Shown piece after piece: positions 1-8,359 of a DNA stretch of 15,031 nt. A program made the position numbers and the translations under genes. The stretch is from Irineochytrium annulatum (Eukaryota; Chytridiomycota; Chytridiomycetes; Chytridiales; Chytridiaceae). Where the stretch lies: the NCBI GenBank assembly GCA_027600665.1, contig JADGJL010000718.1:1-15031 (forward strand), in the 5' to 3' direction. Every line of letters starts with the position of its first letter. The first letter of the stretch is position 1. The notes under the pieces are model-generated. The model was not told the DNA's origin and ran no database searches. It worked only from the letters and a program-made list of their open reading frames with translations.

Positions 1-311
1 AGATGGGGGCGGAGCGGGGAGGGGCGTGGAGGCGTTGGAGGAGGATGGGTTGGAGAGAGGTGGGGAAGAGTGTGCCGCGCATTTCCTTTACTTTAAGTAG
101 GTTTCCGGTTTTTTTTTTACTTTTTATTTTTATTTTTATTGTTTTGGACATTTTGGCTGTTGTAGCATACATCTTTGTTGTTTAGGGCGACAAGTGATTT
201 TGAATCAGGGAGTCCGCAAACAAGGCTTTGCATTAATGTAAAAAAAGACAAGACTGGCATTTTCTGGCGCATATCAGCCAAGGGCCTATTTTGGTTTTGC
301 TAGCTGAGAGA
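1..311. other. Left-edge spacer, possibly the 3' end of an upstream gene
   Basis: Bases 1 to about 80 are very G-rich, then the sequence turns sharply T-rich (poly-T runs at about 109-145). This is how 3' ends of genes look elsewhere in the window. In the frame starting at base 2 there is an open stretch of 32 codons ending at TAG 98-100, with a plausible C-terminal composition (several Glu and Gly). The other two frames are also open across the G-rich part, so the coding frame cannot be fixed. The rest up to 311 shows nothing recognisable and is probably 3' flank of that gene plus promoter of the NIPA-type gene. Confidence 0.25.
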
Positions 312-596
312 ATGGAAGAAACACAACAGCTCGACAGCGATGTTAACGGCGCATCGCGGCGCGGAGACGGCGTAGTCAGGCTCACGGCGATCTCCGAAGT
401 TCTAGCCTCCTCCCAGCTCTTGGATTTGCGTTCAAGATCGCTGGCGTCACGCGACAATGAAGACAATACGCTGCCCATCTCCAACAATCCCCTTAGTCAA
501 CCGGGGGGGGTAGCACACAGCACGCGTCTAACGCGCCCGGAGACAGCCGACGCGACACCCAGGAGGGCCGACACCCGCGAAGGGAGCCAGGAGTAG
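312..596 (+). CDS. Upstream ORF (94 codons) ahead of the NIPA-type gene
   Basis: An ATG at 312 opens a 94-residue frame that ends at TAG 594-596, 27 nt before the NIPA-type start codon and in the same phase. The product would be polar, rich in Ser, Arg, Asp and Thr, with no signal peptide, membrane segment or family I recognise. A run of eight G lies inside it at about 503-510. NIPA transporters usually begin just before the first membrane helix, so this is not needed as their N-terminus. It could be a translated upstream ORF in the 5' leader, a tiny separate gene, or chance in GC-rich DNA. Nothing excludes chance. Confidence 0.2.
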   Translation: MEETQQLDSDVNGASRRGDGVVRLTAISEVLASSQLLDLRSRSLASRDNEDNTLPISNNPLSQPGGVAHSTRLTRPETADATPRRADTREGSQE

Positions 597-623
597 ACAA
601 CGCGTTATCGCGAGAACTCGGCC

Positions 624-2368
624 ATGGACGGCGACGGGTTCGAGAAGGTCCCCGAGCCGGGCTGGTACAAGCCCTGCGGCATCACGCTGGCTCTGGTGTC
701 GGGCGTCTTCATCGGCACGTCCTTCATCTTTAAGAAGAAGGGCCTGCTGGACGCGAAGGCGAAGCACGGGGAGCTTGGGGCCGGGCACGCGTACTTGAGC
801 AGCCCGCTTTGGTGGATCGGGATGGTGTTGAGTGAGTAGCACGTTTTCTCTCTCTCTCTCTCGTGCGCTGTGGTCGCGTACTAAGGCGACTCGTTAGTGG
901 CGCTTGGTGAATTCGCGAACTTCGGCGCATACGCGTTCGTGCCTGCCATCCTTGTGACGCCATTAGGAGCTCTTAGTGTCGTGATCAGGTGATAGCGTTC
1001 AATTCTGCGGCGTGCTTGGATTATTAAACGGACTTTCTTCAGCGCTATCCTGTCGTCCATTTTCCTGAAGGAGAGATTGAACTTCAGCGGGAAGGTTGGT
1101 TGCGCGCAGTGCCTTGTGGGTGCAGTGATCATCGTCCTTCACGCTCCGGCGGGGAACGCCACGGACACCATTCCCGAGTTCTTCTATTACGTGACGGCGC
1201 CAGGTAAAGCAGAAACAGTAGCTGTTTTGGAAATCTAACGTGGTCCGCCCGCAGGATTCATCACGTATTGTGCCATGTGCACGGTCGCTGTTCTGTACTT
1301 GATCTACAAGGTTTCGCCCGAGTACGGGGACAAGAACCCAATCATCTACATCTCAATCTGCTCGACTGTGGGATCTTTCCTAGTTCTAAGCACCCAAGGT
1401 ACGCGAAATAACTTGCTTTGATAGCCTCGCAATCTGATGCGCAATTTCCAGGGTTTGGATCGTCGCTCGTTTACTCGTTTGGCCACTGGGACGATGACAA
1501 CCAGTTCCGCCATTGGCAGATCTACCCCTTGATGGGCTTCATCGTCTTTACGGTCATGACTCAGATCCACTTCCTGAACAAGGCCCTCAACCAGTTCTCC
1601 ACCGCCATTGTTACGCCAGTCTACTACGTCTTCTTCACCACCATGACGCTCGTCAGCTCCGCCGTCCTCTTCCGCGGTTTCGCCGTCGAGACGTTAATTG
1701 GTGGCACAACCCTTATCATGGGATTCCTCGTTATCGTCGCGGGCGTGTCGCTGCTATTTCAGTACAGTGTCGCGTCGGCGAGGAAAAAGGAACGAGGCGG
1801 GAATGACGGGGGCGAGGACGACGACGACGTTGACGGTGGCCATGACGGCGCGATTCAAATGAAGCAAAAGAAGGCCAACGCGAACGACGGCCACGGTGTC
1901 AAGCCGAGGGTTGTGGCGTCGAACGCCATGTCGCCGAGTGACGTGGTCCTGGACATGATCGACCCGAACGCCATCCCGAACTCGCACTCCCGCTCCCACA
2001 CTGCACCAACCCCGCAGCAGCAACCTCAGAAAGCACGGACCGAGGTGCCCCGCCTCCAGGCCGCTCCGGTCGTGCAGCAGCACTCCCGCTCGACGACGCC
2101 GACGCCTGCGCCGCCGCCGCCAAAGCCCGTCGTCACACACGCCGCGCCGCCGCGGAACCGGGACTTCGTGGCCGTTCCGACGCAGATTGAGGTGGATTTC
2201 GACGTGAGCGATGACGACGACGAGGGGTTCGCCAACCTCGGTGGGGCGCCTGAGGTCGCCACGCGCATGGGGGAGGAGGACGAGTCGCCGTCCGGGTCGA
2301 TGACGGAGCTGATGGAGCAGAGATTGGGGTGGAACAAGAAGGCTCCGGGGAAGTCATGGGGTAGATGA
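624..2368 (+). CDS. NIPA: NIPA-type magnesium transporter (DUF803 family), five exons
   Basis: Exons are 624-831, 898-988, 1043-1203, 1255-1398 and 1452-2368. All four introns (66, 54, 51, 53 nt) are GT-AG and the phases agree, giving 506 residues. NIPA proteins are multi-pass Mg2+ transporters of plasma and endosomal membranes. The family signature is clear: WYKPCGITLALVSGVFIGTS forms helix 1 (from about residue 14), followed by the conserved MALGEFANFGAYAFVPAILV and TPLGALSVVISAILSSIFLK blocks. Later blocks are FYYVTAPGF, NPIIYISICSTVGS, FLNKALNQF and VTPVYYVFFTTMTLVSSA, so about nine helices end near residue 308. The start at 624 sits in a good context (GGCCATGG) just before helix 1. The remaining ~200 residues are an unusually long polar tail with Asp runs near 324 and 457 and Pro-rich stretches between, probably cytosolic and disordered. 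The family call is firm; substrate and membrane are inferred from the family. Confidence 0.93.
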
Positions 2369-2891
2369 GTGTCAACAAGATGTCAGGACAGAGGTTGTTG
2401 ACGGGGTTACCGTAGTGTTTACGCTTTTTTTTACACTTGTTACATTCGCTACAACATTTTTTACGGCCGTCTTCGGTCCCTGTTCGGTGTCCGTCGCGAG
2501 CTTTAGAATTCCTCTTCGAGTCTTGATCGCGCGATCAGCGATACTACAGATGTGTACACATAGAACGAAAACAATAAAATCACTAAACCTCATCGCTCCG
2601 TACATTTGATTTTGTTTCCTCGCTGGGCTCCGTAAATCTGGCACGACACGTGGAATAAGTGCAAGGCGGTCAATCTGATGCTCGATGCGATCACAACGGC
2701 TCATAAGTCGTGGCATCGGTTGAAAACAACAGCATTAAGATCCACATGTATTAATATTTACGTACGGAAATACGTCTTTCTTTAGTTAATGCATTTGTCT
2801 ACTCCATCTCGATTTCGTCGAACGTCGAACACGTCGGTCCGATTTCAACCACGCCGCTTCTTTCTTCCTCTCTTCCTCCAGTCAACGGAGG
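2369..2891. other. Intergenic: 3' flank of the NIPA-type gene and 5' flank of the next gene
   Basis: No gene is seen. The stretch is AT-rich, with a T-rich run just after the NIPA-type stop. It holds a canonical AATAAA at 2573-2578 and a perfect 14-bp palindrome (TGATCGCGCGATCA) at 2524-2537. The part from about 2800 on is pyrimidine-rich (TTTCTTCCTCTCTTCCTCC before the next start), as is common in fungal 5' leaders. Short open frames here have no recognisable product. Confidence 0.6.
2573..2578 (+). terminator. Poly(A) signal AATAAA of the NIPA-type gene
   Basis: Canonical AATAAA about 205 nt after the NIPA-type stop codon, in AT-rich sequence with no closer canonical copy. Cleavage would be expected 10-30 nt further on. 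Confidence 0.5.
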
Positions 2892-3812
2892 ATGACGGCC
2901 GCCGTCACCCCCGCCGCTGATCAGCCGGCCAGGGACCCCGACGCCTCCTCCATCCACCCTCCCTCCTCGACCGACGTCCCTCCGATCAACGCCGGGCCCG
3001 CGAGTCCGTCGAACAGACAGCAGAACGACGACGTTACCGACACCCCCAAGCCCCCTGCGGCCAGCCCTGCCCCAACAACCGCCACCAAAATGGTCCACAG
3101 CAGCATCTGCGCCGATCTCTCCGTCACCGAGGTCTCCGTCACGCACTCCGTCGCCGGAAAAGACTTCGTCCGAGAGGTCAAGGTCGAAGTTGCAGCCACC
3201 GAACGCATCACCCGAACGGTCAAGCCTCTCTCTCAAGCCCAGCAAGCCCGCCGCAAACCGCAGCAGGCCACCAAGACTCGCCCGGAGACCGTGGTGTTTC
3301 GCGATATCGAGTCGGACGACGTCCGCACCGACGAGAAGCCCGTCCCCGTCGACGAGGACCGTGATCAGGAGCGGAAGCTTGCGAAGCCGGAGGTGCAGGA
3401 GAAGGTGGTCGACGCCGTCGTTGTCGTGGGCGAGAGCGTGGTCAAGCGCAAGGATGTGAAGGAGGTCGTCGTCGTGGAGAAGACTGCAGTTGCGATCAAG
3501 GCTAAAACTGCCAAGGTACAGATTGTGTCTCGGTTGTTGATACTGACGCGCTTGTTATGCAGAGGAAGGTGTTCAATGACGAAAATAAGGAGAACATGAT
3601 GCCGCCTAGGCCACAGAGCGCCAACCAGCCGCCTGAGGACGAGCCGAAGAGGAGGAGGACGAGGGGCAACGGCCGTCGTGGGCGCATTCCGCGTAAGTTG
3701 CTAAAGGATGTTCTTGTATTCTAACTGTGTTCTTGCAGTTGCGGACATCACCCATCTGTCCCTCAATAAGGACGGCAGTTACAGGCATGCCTTCAACCGC
3801 GGCGTCCGATGA
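2892..3812 (+). CDS. Small basic, probably disordered protein with KEN box and D-box-like motif
   Basis: Exons are 2892-3515, 3563-3692 and 3739-3812, with GT-AG introns of 47 and 46 nt, giving 275 residues. I recognise no family. Residues 1-65 are Pro, Ala and Thr-rich and look disordered. The middle is rich in charged residues and Val (VREVKVEV, VVDAVVVVGESVVK). The C-terminal 67 residues are the informative part: KVFNDENKEN (KEN box at 217-219), a basic cluster KRRRTRGNGRRGR at about 237-249 that could be a nuclear localisation signal, then RIPLADITHL. In that last motif R249 and L252 fit the destruction box RxxL, and the following D-I resembles cyclin-type D-boxes. KEN and D-box together are the known degrons read by APC/C with Cdh1 or Cdc20, so a nuclear cell-cycle protein destroyed at mitotic exit is a reasonable inference, not a demonstrated role. 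The second intron splits the D-box between P251 and L252, which supports the model because only the spliced product has it. Confidence 0.75.
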
Positions 3813-4116
3813 TTTCGTCGATTTTTTGTCGACCAAATGCAGATCGACGCTGTTCGATATCGTGTGCGTGAAGTGCACTATTTTAAGTTATTCTGGTCCT
3901 CGGGCGGAGCGCCTGCCGCCGAAGCGGTGTTTAGAAAAACTCACGTTTTAATACCTTGTATTGTAATGTTTATATCCCTTATTTAACTTAAATTACACTG
4001 GTCGTAGTCTGAAGAACATTCGAAATCGGTTGCGGGGGCGGAGCCGGATGCGGAGGTGAACTTGTCAACATAAAAATGGATGACCCGTAACCCTCCTCCA
4101 CATCACACCGCCCAGC
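3813..4116. other. Intergenic: 3' flank and promoter of the first NmrA-like copy
   Basis: No gene is seen. An AT-rich stretch at about 3940-4000 lies 130-190 nt after the preceding stop and probably holds the 3' end, though no canonical AATAAA is present on the plus strand. The last 60 nt before 4117 are C-rich, as in the leader of the downstream paralog. Confidence 0.5.
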
Positions 4117-5123
4117 ATGACCGCCCCCACCAACGTCCTCGTCTTCGGCGCGACCGGCTCGGTCAGTCCTATCAACCCTTGCTTTATCGCCGTGCGCGTA
4201 TTAAACCATCCTTAGGTCGGTTCCCTCGCAGCCGCGGCGGCTTCCTCCCGTGGCGCCCACGTCACCCTCGCGGTCCGTGACCCCTCCAAGCCCGTCGACG
4301 CCTCGATTGCTCACTTCCCCAAGGTCCAGGCGGACCTCCTCGACCCCGCCTCGGCGGAAAAGGCGGCGAAGGAGTCCGGGGCCAAGGCCGCGTTTCTGTA
4401 CGCGGTCATGGGCAGCGATCTTCGCGAAACGCTCGGGGCCCTCGTCCGCGGCGGCGTCACGCACGTCGTCTTCCTCTCGACCTCTTGGCTCCCCGAAAAC
4501 CTGGAGTCGGTAGCGCCCGACGACGAGATCCCGTGGCGTCATGCCATCGTCGAGCGCGCTGCGATGGCGATCCCGGGTTTGAGCTTCACGTCCGTTCGCC
4601 CCGGGGTGTTTACGACCAACACGTCCCGCGACTAGAGGCATCAGCTGGCAAAGGGGAAAGTGTCGCTCGCGCACGCCGACTGCCCGATTGCGTTCATCGC
4701 GGTGAATGACATTGGGGAGGTGGCGGGTGCGCTGCTGGCGGCGCCGGCGAGGGGGGAAGCACGAGGTCGTGACACTGCTGGGGCCGGAGATTATTACGTA
4801 CAGGGAGGCCGTTAAGATTATTGCGAAGGAGTGTGAGTTTAGGGACGTCGTGGTGGAGAACCTTACGGAGGTGAGCAGCGCGCTGTCGCAGATTTCCGAC
4901 TTTGATCATTGCTCATTTTTAATTTGCCTTCCAGGAAGACCATCTCAAGCTGGTGCCTTCCATTCATCAAGACATCTTGAAAAGTTGTTTCAAGTACTAC
5001 AAGGGTTTGGAAGTCAAGCACGAGGATGTGAGCGCGGCGGAGAATGTGAAAAGGTTTACGGGTCGTCCCGCAACTAAGTTCGCAGACTGGGTGCGGGCGA
5101 ACAAGCACAGATACGCCGTTTGA
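4117..5123 (+). pseudogene. NmrA-like NAD(P)-binding protein, disrupted copy
   Basis: This is a tandem paralog of the intact gene at 7184-8255. Exon 1 (4117-4161) encodes the start of the Rossmann motif (VLVFGATGS). A 54-nt intron (4162-4215) interrupts the motif at the same place as in the paralog, and exon 2 resumes with VGSLAAAAASSRGAHVTLAV. Homology runs to FTTNTSRD, where TAG at 4633-4635 stops the frame. The paralog has TGG (Trp153) at the aligned codon. Past the stop the same frame keeps matching (GKVSLAHADCPIAFIAVNDI) until a run of six G at 4751-4756, where one extra base shifts the frame. After the shift the match resumes (LLGPEIITYREAVKIIAKE), crosses a conserved intron (4871-4934, 64 nt) and ends with GRPATKFADWVRANK and TGA 5121-5123. 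Without translation past the stop, the product is a 154-residue fragment with the NAD(P) motif but not the C-terminal half. The frameshift lies in a homopolymer and could be a sequencing error, but the TAG is independent of it. A 30-nt GT-AG segment (4606-4635) could remove the stop in frame, but it would delete the conserved VFTTNT and is shorter than any intron in the window. Confidence 0.85.
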
Positions 5124-5210
5124 CTTCGCGCCCTGCACTCCCTATTCTTTTTTTGCACTGAGCCGGGTCGCACGCAAGTGGTTGATAATGATGTCCTCTT
5201 GTCGGCGATC

Positions 5211-5216
5211 AATAAA
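5211..5216 (+). terminator. Poly(A) signal AATAAA of the disrupted NmrA-like copy
   Basis: Canonical AATAAA 88 nt after the ancestral stop of the disrupted copy. Its survival suggests the locus was a complete transcription unit and may still be transcribed. Confidence 0.5.
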
Positions 5217-6671
5217 GCATCCTCACTACTGAGCACACGTTCCTTGTTATTGGTTCTAGGATTCTATCCGCAACGGAAAGACTTTCCATTTCCCCGCTTT
5301 CTGCGCGTGGTTGTTGGCTGTTGCAGTAGAGTGCACGTATGGGACTTTTCTTTTGGAATGCCGACGCCCAACGACCCTATCACAACGTGAAAGCTGGGTG
5401 GGCCGAAGAAGTAGATAAAATACTTGCGAGGGATGTACAAAAATTACGGCGTAAAGAATTCCCCGATCATTTTGTTCGAACCAAAGTTCGATAGGTGCAA
5501 GTCCATGGGCACCCATGCCCTCCGCAAACAACTCTAGTTGGTTCGAATGTCTCCGGAAATGACCGAGATTCGCTTGGTTTGCACGATTTTTCTTTGGACA
5601 CCCATCGAGATCGAGCCGCTCGCTCCCCCGGCGCCCTGCACCGCGTCCTGTCCCTCAACTGACCCCCATCCTCTCCTCACCCCCTCCGCCTTATCGGTCG
5701 GGCTCTGTCTTCTGGCTCCAGGCCGGAGTCGAGGCTCATTTGTTAACGAAAACGATGTGACTTCCCATGGCTGGCGCATCGACGTTTCTCACTCACCGGC
5801 CTGCGCTCGCGACCCAGCTCCAATTCAGCACGTTCTCTGTGGGCTAGGCGGTGGATGACGCGAATGAAGCCGAGGGGCGCTGTGGTCGCTGCCGTTGGTA
5901 TGGTGAGTAACTGTAGAAGCTCTCGGCGGTCTGTTCATTATCGTTCTTTGAAACCGTACTTGTGCTTCTGATTGCGACGGCGGTGGTATAGCCGGGCCTC
6001 TGCCTCGCGATTTTGTTCCCCTTCTACTTTCCTCCTCCTTTCCCTGTCATGGATGTTCTTCGCTGGCGTCGTGGCAATTCATTCCTTCCCCGACCGCTCA
6101 CTCTGTGCTTGTACTCGGCAGATTCTTCGTACAATCCTCTTAATGCGAGCACGCGGACAACGTTGCCCGCGGTTGAAGCGCGATACGAACATGTTATATG
6201 TCCGGCGTGTGGCACGGGCCTGCGGAAGTTGTCGCAGCGGGCTGAGCGGTGTCCTTAGCGGGCAAAACGCTCTACCTTATCCTGTCGACCGTCTTTTGTT
6301 TCGACTTCTTCAATGAGTCCTCCTAATGCTCTACTCTAAACTTCCAAGGCCAGCCTCCCCTCCCCCCGCCATCTCTATCAGCCGTTACGCTCACTGGTTC
6401 TATGATTGCTTGTCGAGGTAGAGAGCTAATGCGCGTTTGGGGCAGTGAAGTTGATGAAGGTTCAGAAATACGATTGCAAAACGACCACGGCAGCGCGCGG
6501 GCGATTTCCCCTCACGTGTCTCGCGTAAAGTCGCCAAGTTTTGGTGTGCTCATTTTATTCTTGGTATATCCGTCTCCTCTTCACTTTCTATACCTAAACC
6601 ACCCTTAAATCAACCTAACGATGCTACAGTCGCTGACCCGGAAAACCGAGGTCCTTTACATTACTTGCCTC

Positions 6672-6790
6672 CGAGCATGCACACTCACTCGGCTGGAGTG
6701 CTGCTAAGCTGCAAGGTGACGGCTGCGAGTCTCTCGACGCGTCGATCCTGCAGCTTAGCAGTACTCCATCCCAGTCGTTGTGCATCCTCG
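6672..6790. repeat. Long imperfect inverted repeat (42-nt arms, 35-nt loop)
   Basis: The left arm 6672-6713 and the reverse complement of the right arm 6749-6790 match at 35 of 42 positions with no gap. The inner 20 positions (6694-6713 against 6749-6768) differ at one site only, and that site would be a G-U pair in a left-to-right transcript. The 35-nt loop contains a perfect 12-bp palindrome, TCGACGCGTCGA, at 6734-6745. I see no clear target-site duplication and no poly(A) or Pol III box attached. It could be a MITE-like remnant, a structured RNA or small-RNA precursor, or a regulatory palindrome about 390 nt upstream of the intact NmrA-like gene. Confidence 0.75.
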
Positions 6791-7183
6791 TCGATACGTT
6801 GATATTCTAGTTAGCGGTGCGACAAGTTGGCGTCGACGGAACCCAGCGGGGGCAGCTTGACTCCGTCGTTTGTTTACCGAAGTCCGCGAACCCGCCGATC
6901 CACGCAGTTGTGTAAGTGTTCAACACGCGTCGTTTTTTCAATGGCCAAATGAAGAAGGAAAGGTAAAACTCGTCCACGACATATTGCGGGGGCACCGACC
7001 TCCGCCACGTTTCCATGGGTGGGCGGACAGGAAGCGCGGAAGTCGTCAAAGTTCTTAATCAGCGACCTTGCTGCATTGCTCGCATACATAAGCTCCCACA
7101 TCCTTACCTAGCTAGCATGGACTTCCGAGCAACCATCTGACCGCCTAATCAACAACTAATCGCCGCCATCTTTTTTTTGCATC

Positions 7184-8255
7184 ATGCCCTCCAACGTCCT
7201 CGTTTTCGGCGCTACCGGAACTGTGAGTCTTCACTTATCCACCAGGAAATGCCAATATTAATACTAGCCTATTTGTCCAGGTCGGATCGTATGCCGCCAA
7301 ATCGGCTGCCTCCCGCGGCGCGAACGTCACGCTCGCAGTTCGCGACCTCAAGAAGCCCGTCGACGCCGACATTAGCCACTTCAAGAAGGTCCAGGCCGAC
7401 CTCACGGATCCGGCGTCCGTTGAGAAAGCAGTTAGGGACTCGCAAGCCACGGCCGCCTTTATCTACTGCATCCACGGGTCCGACATGAAGGACGTGGCCG
7501 AGGCGCTCAAGAGGGGTGGCGTGAACCACATCGTCTTGCTGAGCTCGTACTTTGTGCCCGTCGACCTCGACAGCGCGACGGAAAAGAGCCACATCCCTTA
7601 CGTGCACGCACTTGTTGAGCGCACGATCTTGAAGATCGACGGCATCAAGCTGACCTCCGTCAGGCCTGGCGTCTTCACGACCAACACCGTGCATCAGTGA
7701 GTTGACTACTGTTTCCGAGGCGGCTTCTGAATGCCTTGTACTGTTATGATTATGAAAGGTGGAAGTATCAGCTACGAGCCGGCAAGGTAAGCTTCTCCCA
7801 CGCCGACTGCCCCGTCGCCTACATCGCCGTCAACGACATCGGCGACGTCTCCGGCGCGATCCTGGCCGCCCCGGCCCCCGCGGCACGCCACACGGTCGTG
7901 GACCTCGTCGGGCCCGAGCGCATCACGTTCAGGGATGCCGCGCTGCTCGTCGCGAAGGAGGCTGGGTTTCCGAACGTGGAGGTAGTCAGCTTGACGGAGG
8001 TGTGGAACTCTAATGGTTGTTACCTCGAGATTTTAATACGGTGATTCATTGCTTTCTTAGGAGGAACATCTGGCGGCAACCGCCGCTTTCATTCCGAAGG
8101 AGATTTTAGAAAGCATCTTTGAGTACCACCGGAAGGTGGAGCAGGGAGCACTTGAGGACGTGAAGCTTTCGGAGAACGTGATGAAGTACGCGGGGCGGCC
8201 GGCGACGAAGTTTGTCGATTGGGTCAGGGCTAACAAGGCTTTGTACCATGCTTGA
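7184..8255 (+). CDS. NmrA-like / atypical SDR NAD(P)-binding protein, intact copy
   Basis: Exons are 7184-7222, 7281-7696, 7759-7999 and 8061-8255, with GT-AG introns of 58, 62 and 61 nt, giving 296 residues. The N-terminus VLVFGATGTVGS carries the GxxGxxG dinucleotide motif (G9, G12, G15) that binds NAD(P)H in NmrA-like proteins (PF05368/PF13460 type). The rest fits the family: a polar loop after beta-2 (LAVRDLKKP), a beta-4 segment HIVLLSSYF, the SVRPGVFTTNT block, VNDIGDVSGAILAAPA, and a C-terminal GRPATKFVDWVRANK. Members act as redox sensors, quinone or azo reductases, or biosynthetic reductases such as ergot-alkaloid EasG. The sequence does not decide between these. The first ATG at 7184 places the Rossmann strand immediately after the start, as usual. 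Introns 1 and 3 match those of the disrupted paralog upstream; intron 2 is absent there. It is transcribed toward the coiled-coil gene, with 188 nt between stop codons. Confidence 0.9.
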
Positions 8256-8315
8256 TGGTATTTCAAAAGTTTCCTGCATTTTATTCGGGCCTGTGATGAA
8301 CATATCGATGATTAA

Positions 8316-8321
8316 AATAAA
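8316..8321 (+). terminator. Poly(A) signal AATAAA of the intact NmrA-like gene
   Basis: Canonical AATAAA 60 nt after the stop of the intact NmrA-like gene. It lies 32 nt from the opposing signal of the minus-strand gene. Confidence 0.6.
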
Positions 8322-8353
8322 TGCATTTCATGATATACTGCATGTGCGTTGCA

Positions 8354-8359
8354 TTTATT
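8354..8359 (-). terminator. Poly(A) signal AATAAA of the coiled-coil gene (minus strand)
   Basis: TTTATT on the plus strand reads AATAAA on the minus strand, 84 nt past the stop of the coiled-coil gene. Cleavage 10-30 nt further would place its 3' end across the plus-strand gene's own signal. Confidence 0.55.

Larger units (their letters stand above)
5124..7183. other. 2-kb spacer between the two NmrA-like copies, no convincing gene
   Basis: No ORF here has a recognisable product, and I find no remnant of a third NmrA-like copy. The only gene-like possibility is a two-exon plus-strand frame, 5855-5902 joined to 5992-6258, with a good donor (GTGAGT) and a TAG acceptor. It would give 104 residues with a hydrophobic stretch near the N-terminus (LCLAILFPFYFPP) and a C-terminal CPAC. 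The support is weak: no branch site stands out, composition is mixed, and nothing is conserved to my knowledge. A 10-bp inverted pair (TTCGAACCAA at 5475-5484 with TTGGTTCGAA at 5538-5547) and the hairpin at 6672-6790 are the other structures. The last 200 nt presumably contain the promoter of the intact copy, ending in a T8 run just before its start. Confidence 0.5.

Noticed and set aside
841..863. CT dinucleotide run resembling a microsatellite
   Set aside because: It lies inside the first intron of the NIPA-type gene and is an ordinary short polypyrimidine stretch.
1754..2140. Arg-rich minus-strand frame of 128 codons opposite the NIPA-type tail
   Set aside because: It is a shadow of the GC-rich plus-strand exon 5; the Arg runs come from reading Pro and Ala codons backwards.
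2524..2537. 14-bp perfect palindrome TGATCGCGCGATCA after the NIPA-type gene
   Set aside because: It is isolated, in the 3' flank, with no partner site or spacing pattern to suggest a binding site.
4606..4635. A 30-nt GT-AG segment that would splice out the TAG of the first NmrA-like copy in frame
   Set aside because: It is shorter than any intron supported here (minimum 43 nt), would delete the conserved VFTTNT residues, and leaves the downstream frameshift uncorrected.
4201..4674. 157-codon minus-strand frame opposite the first NmrA-like copy
   Set aside because: The plus strand has clear family homology in conserved order; the minus frame is its shadow.
5475..5547. Inverted pair TTCGAACCAA / TTGGTTCGAA, with B-box-like arms suggesting a tRNA relic
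   Set aside because: No acceptor stem, A box or cloverleaf can be built around it. A 10-bp pair 53 nt apart is within chance for a spacer of this size.
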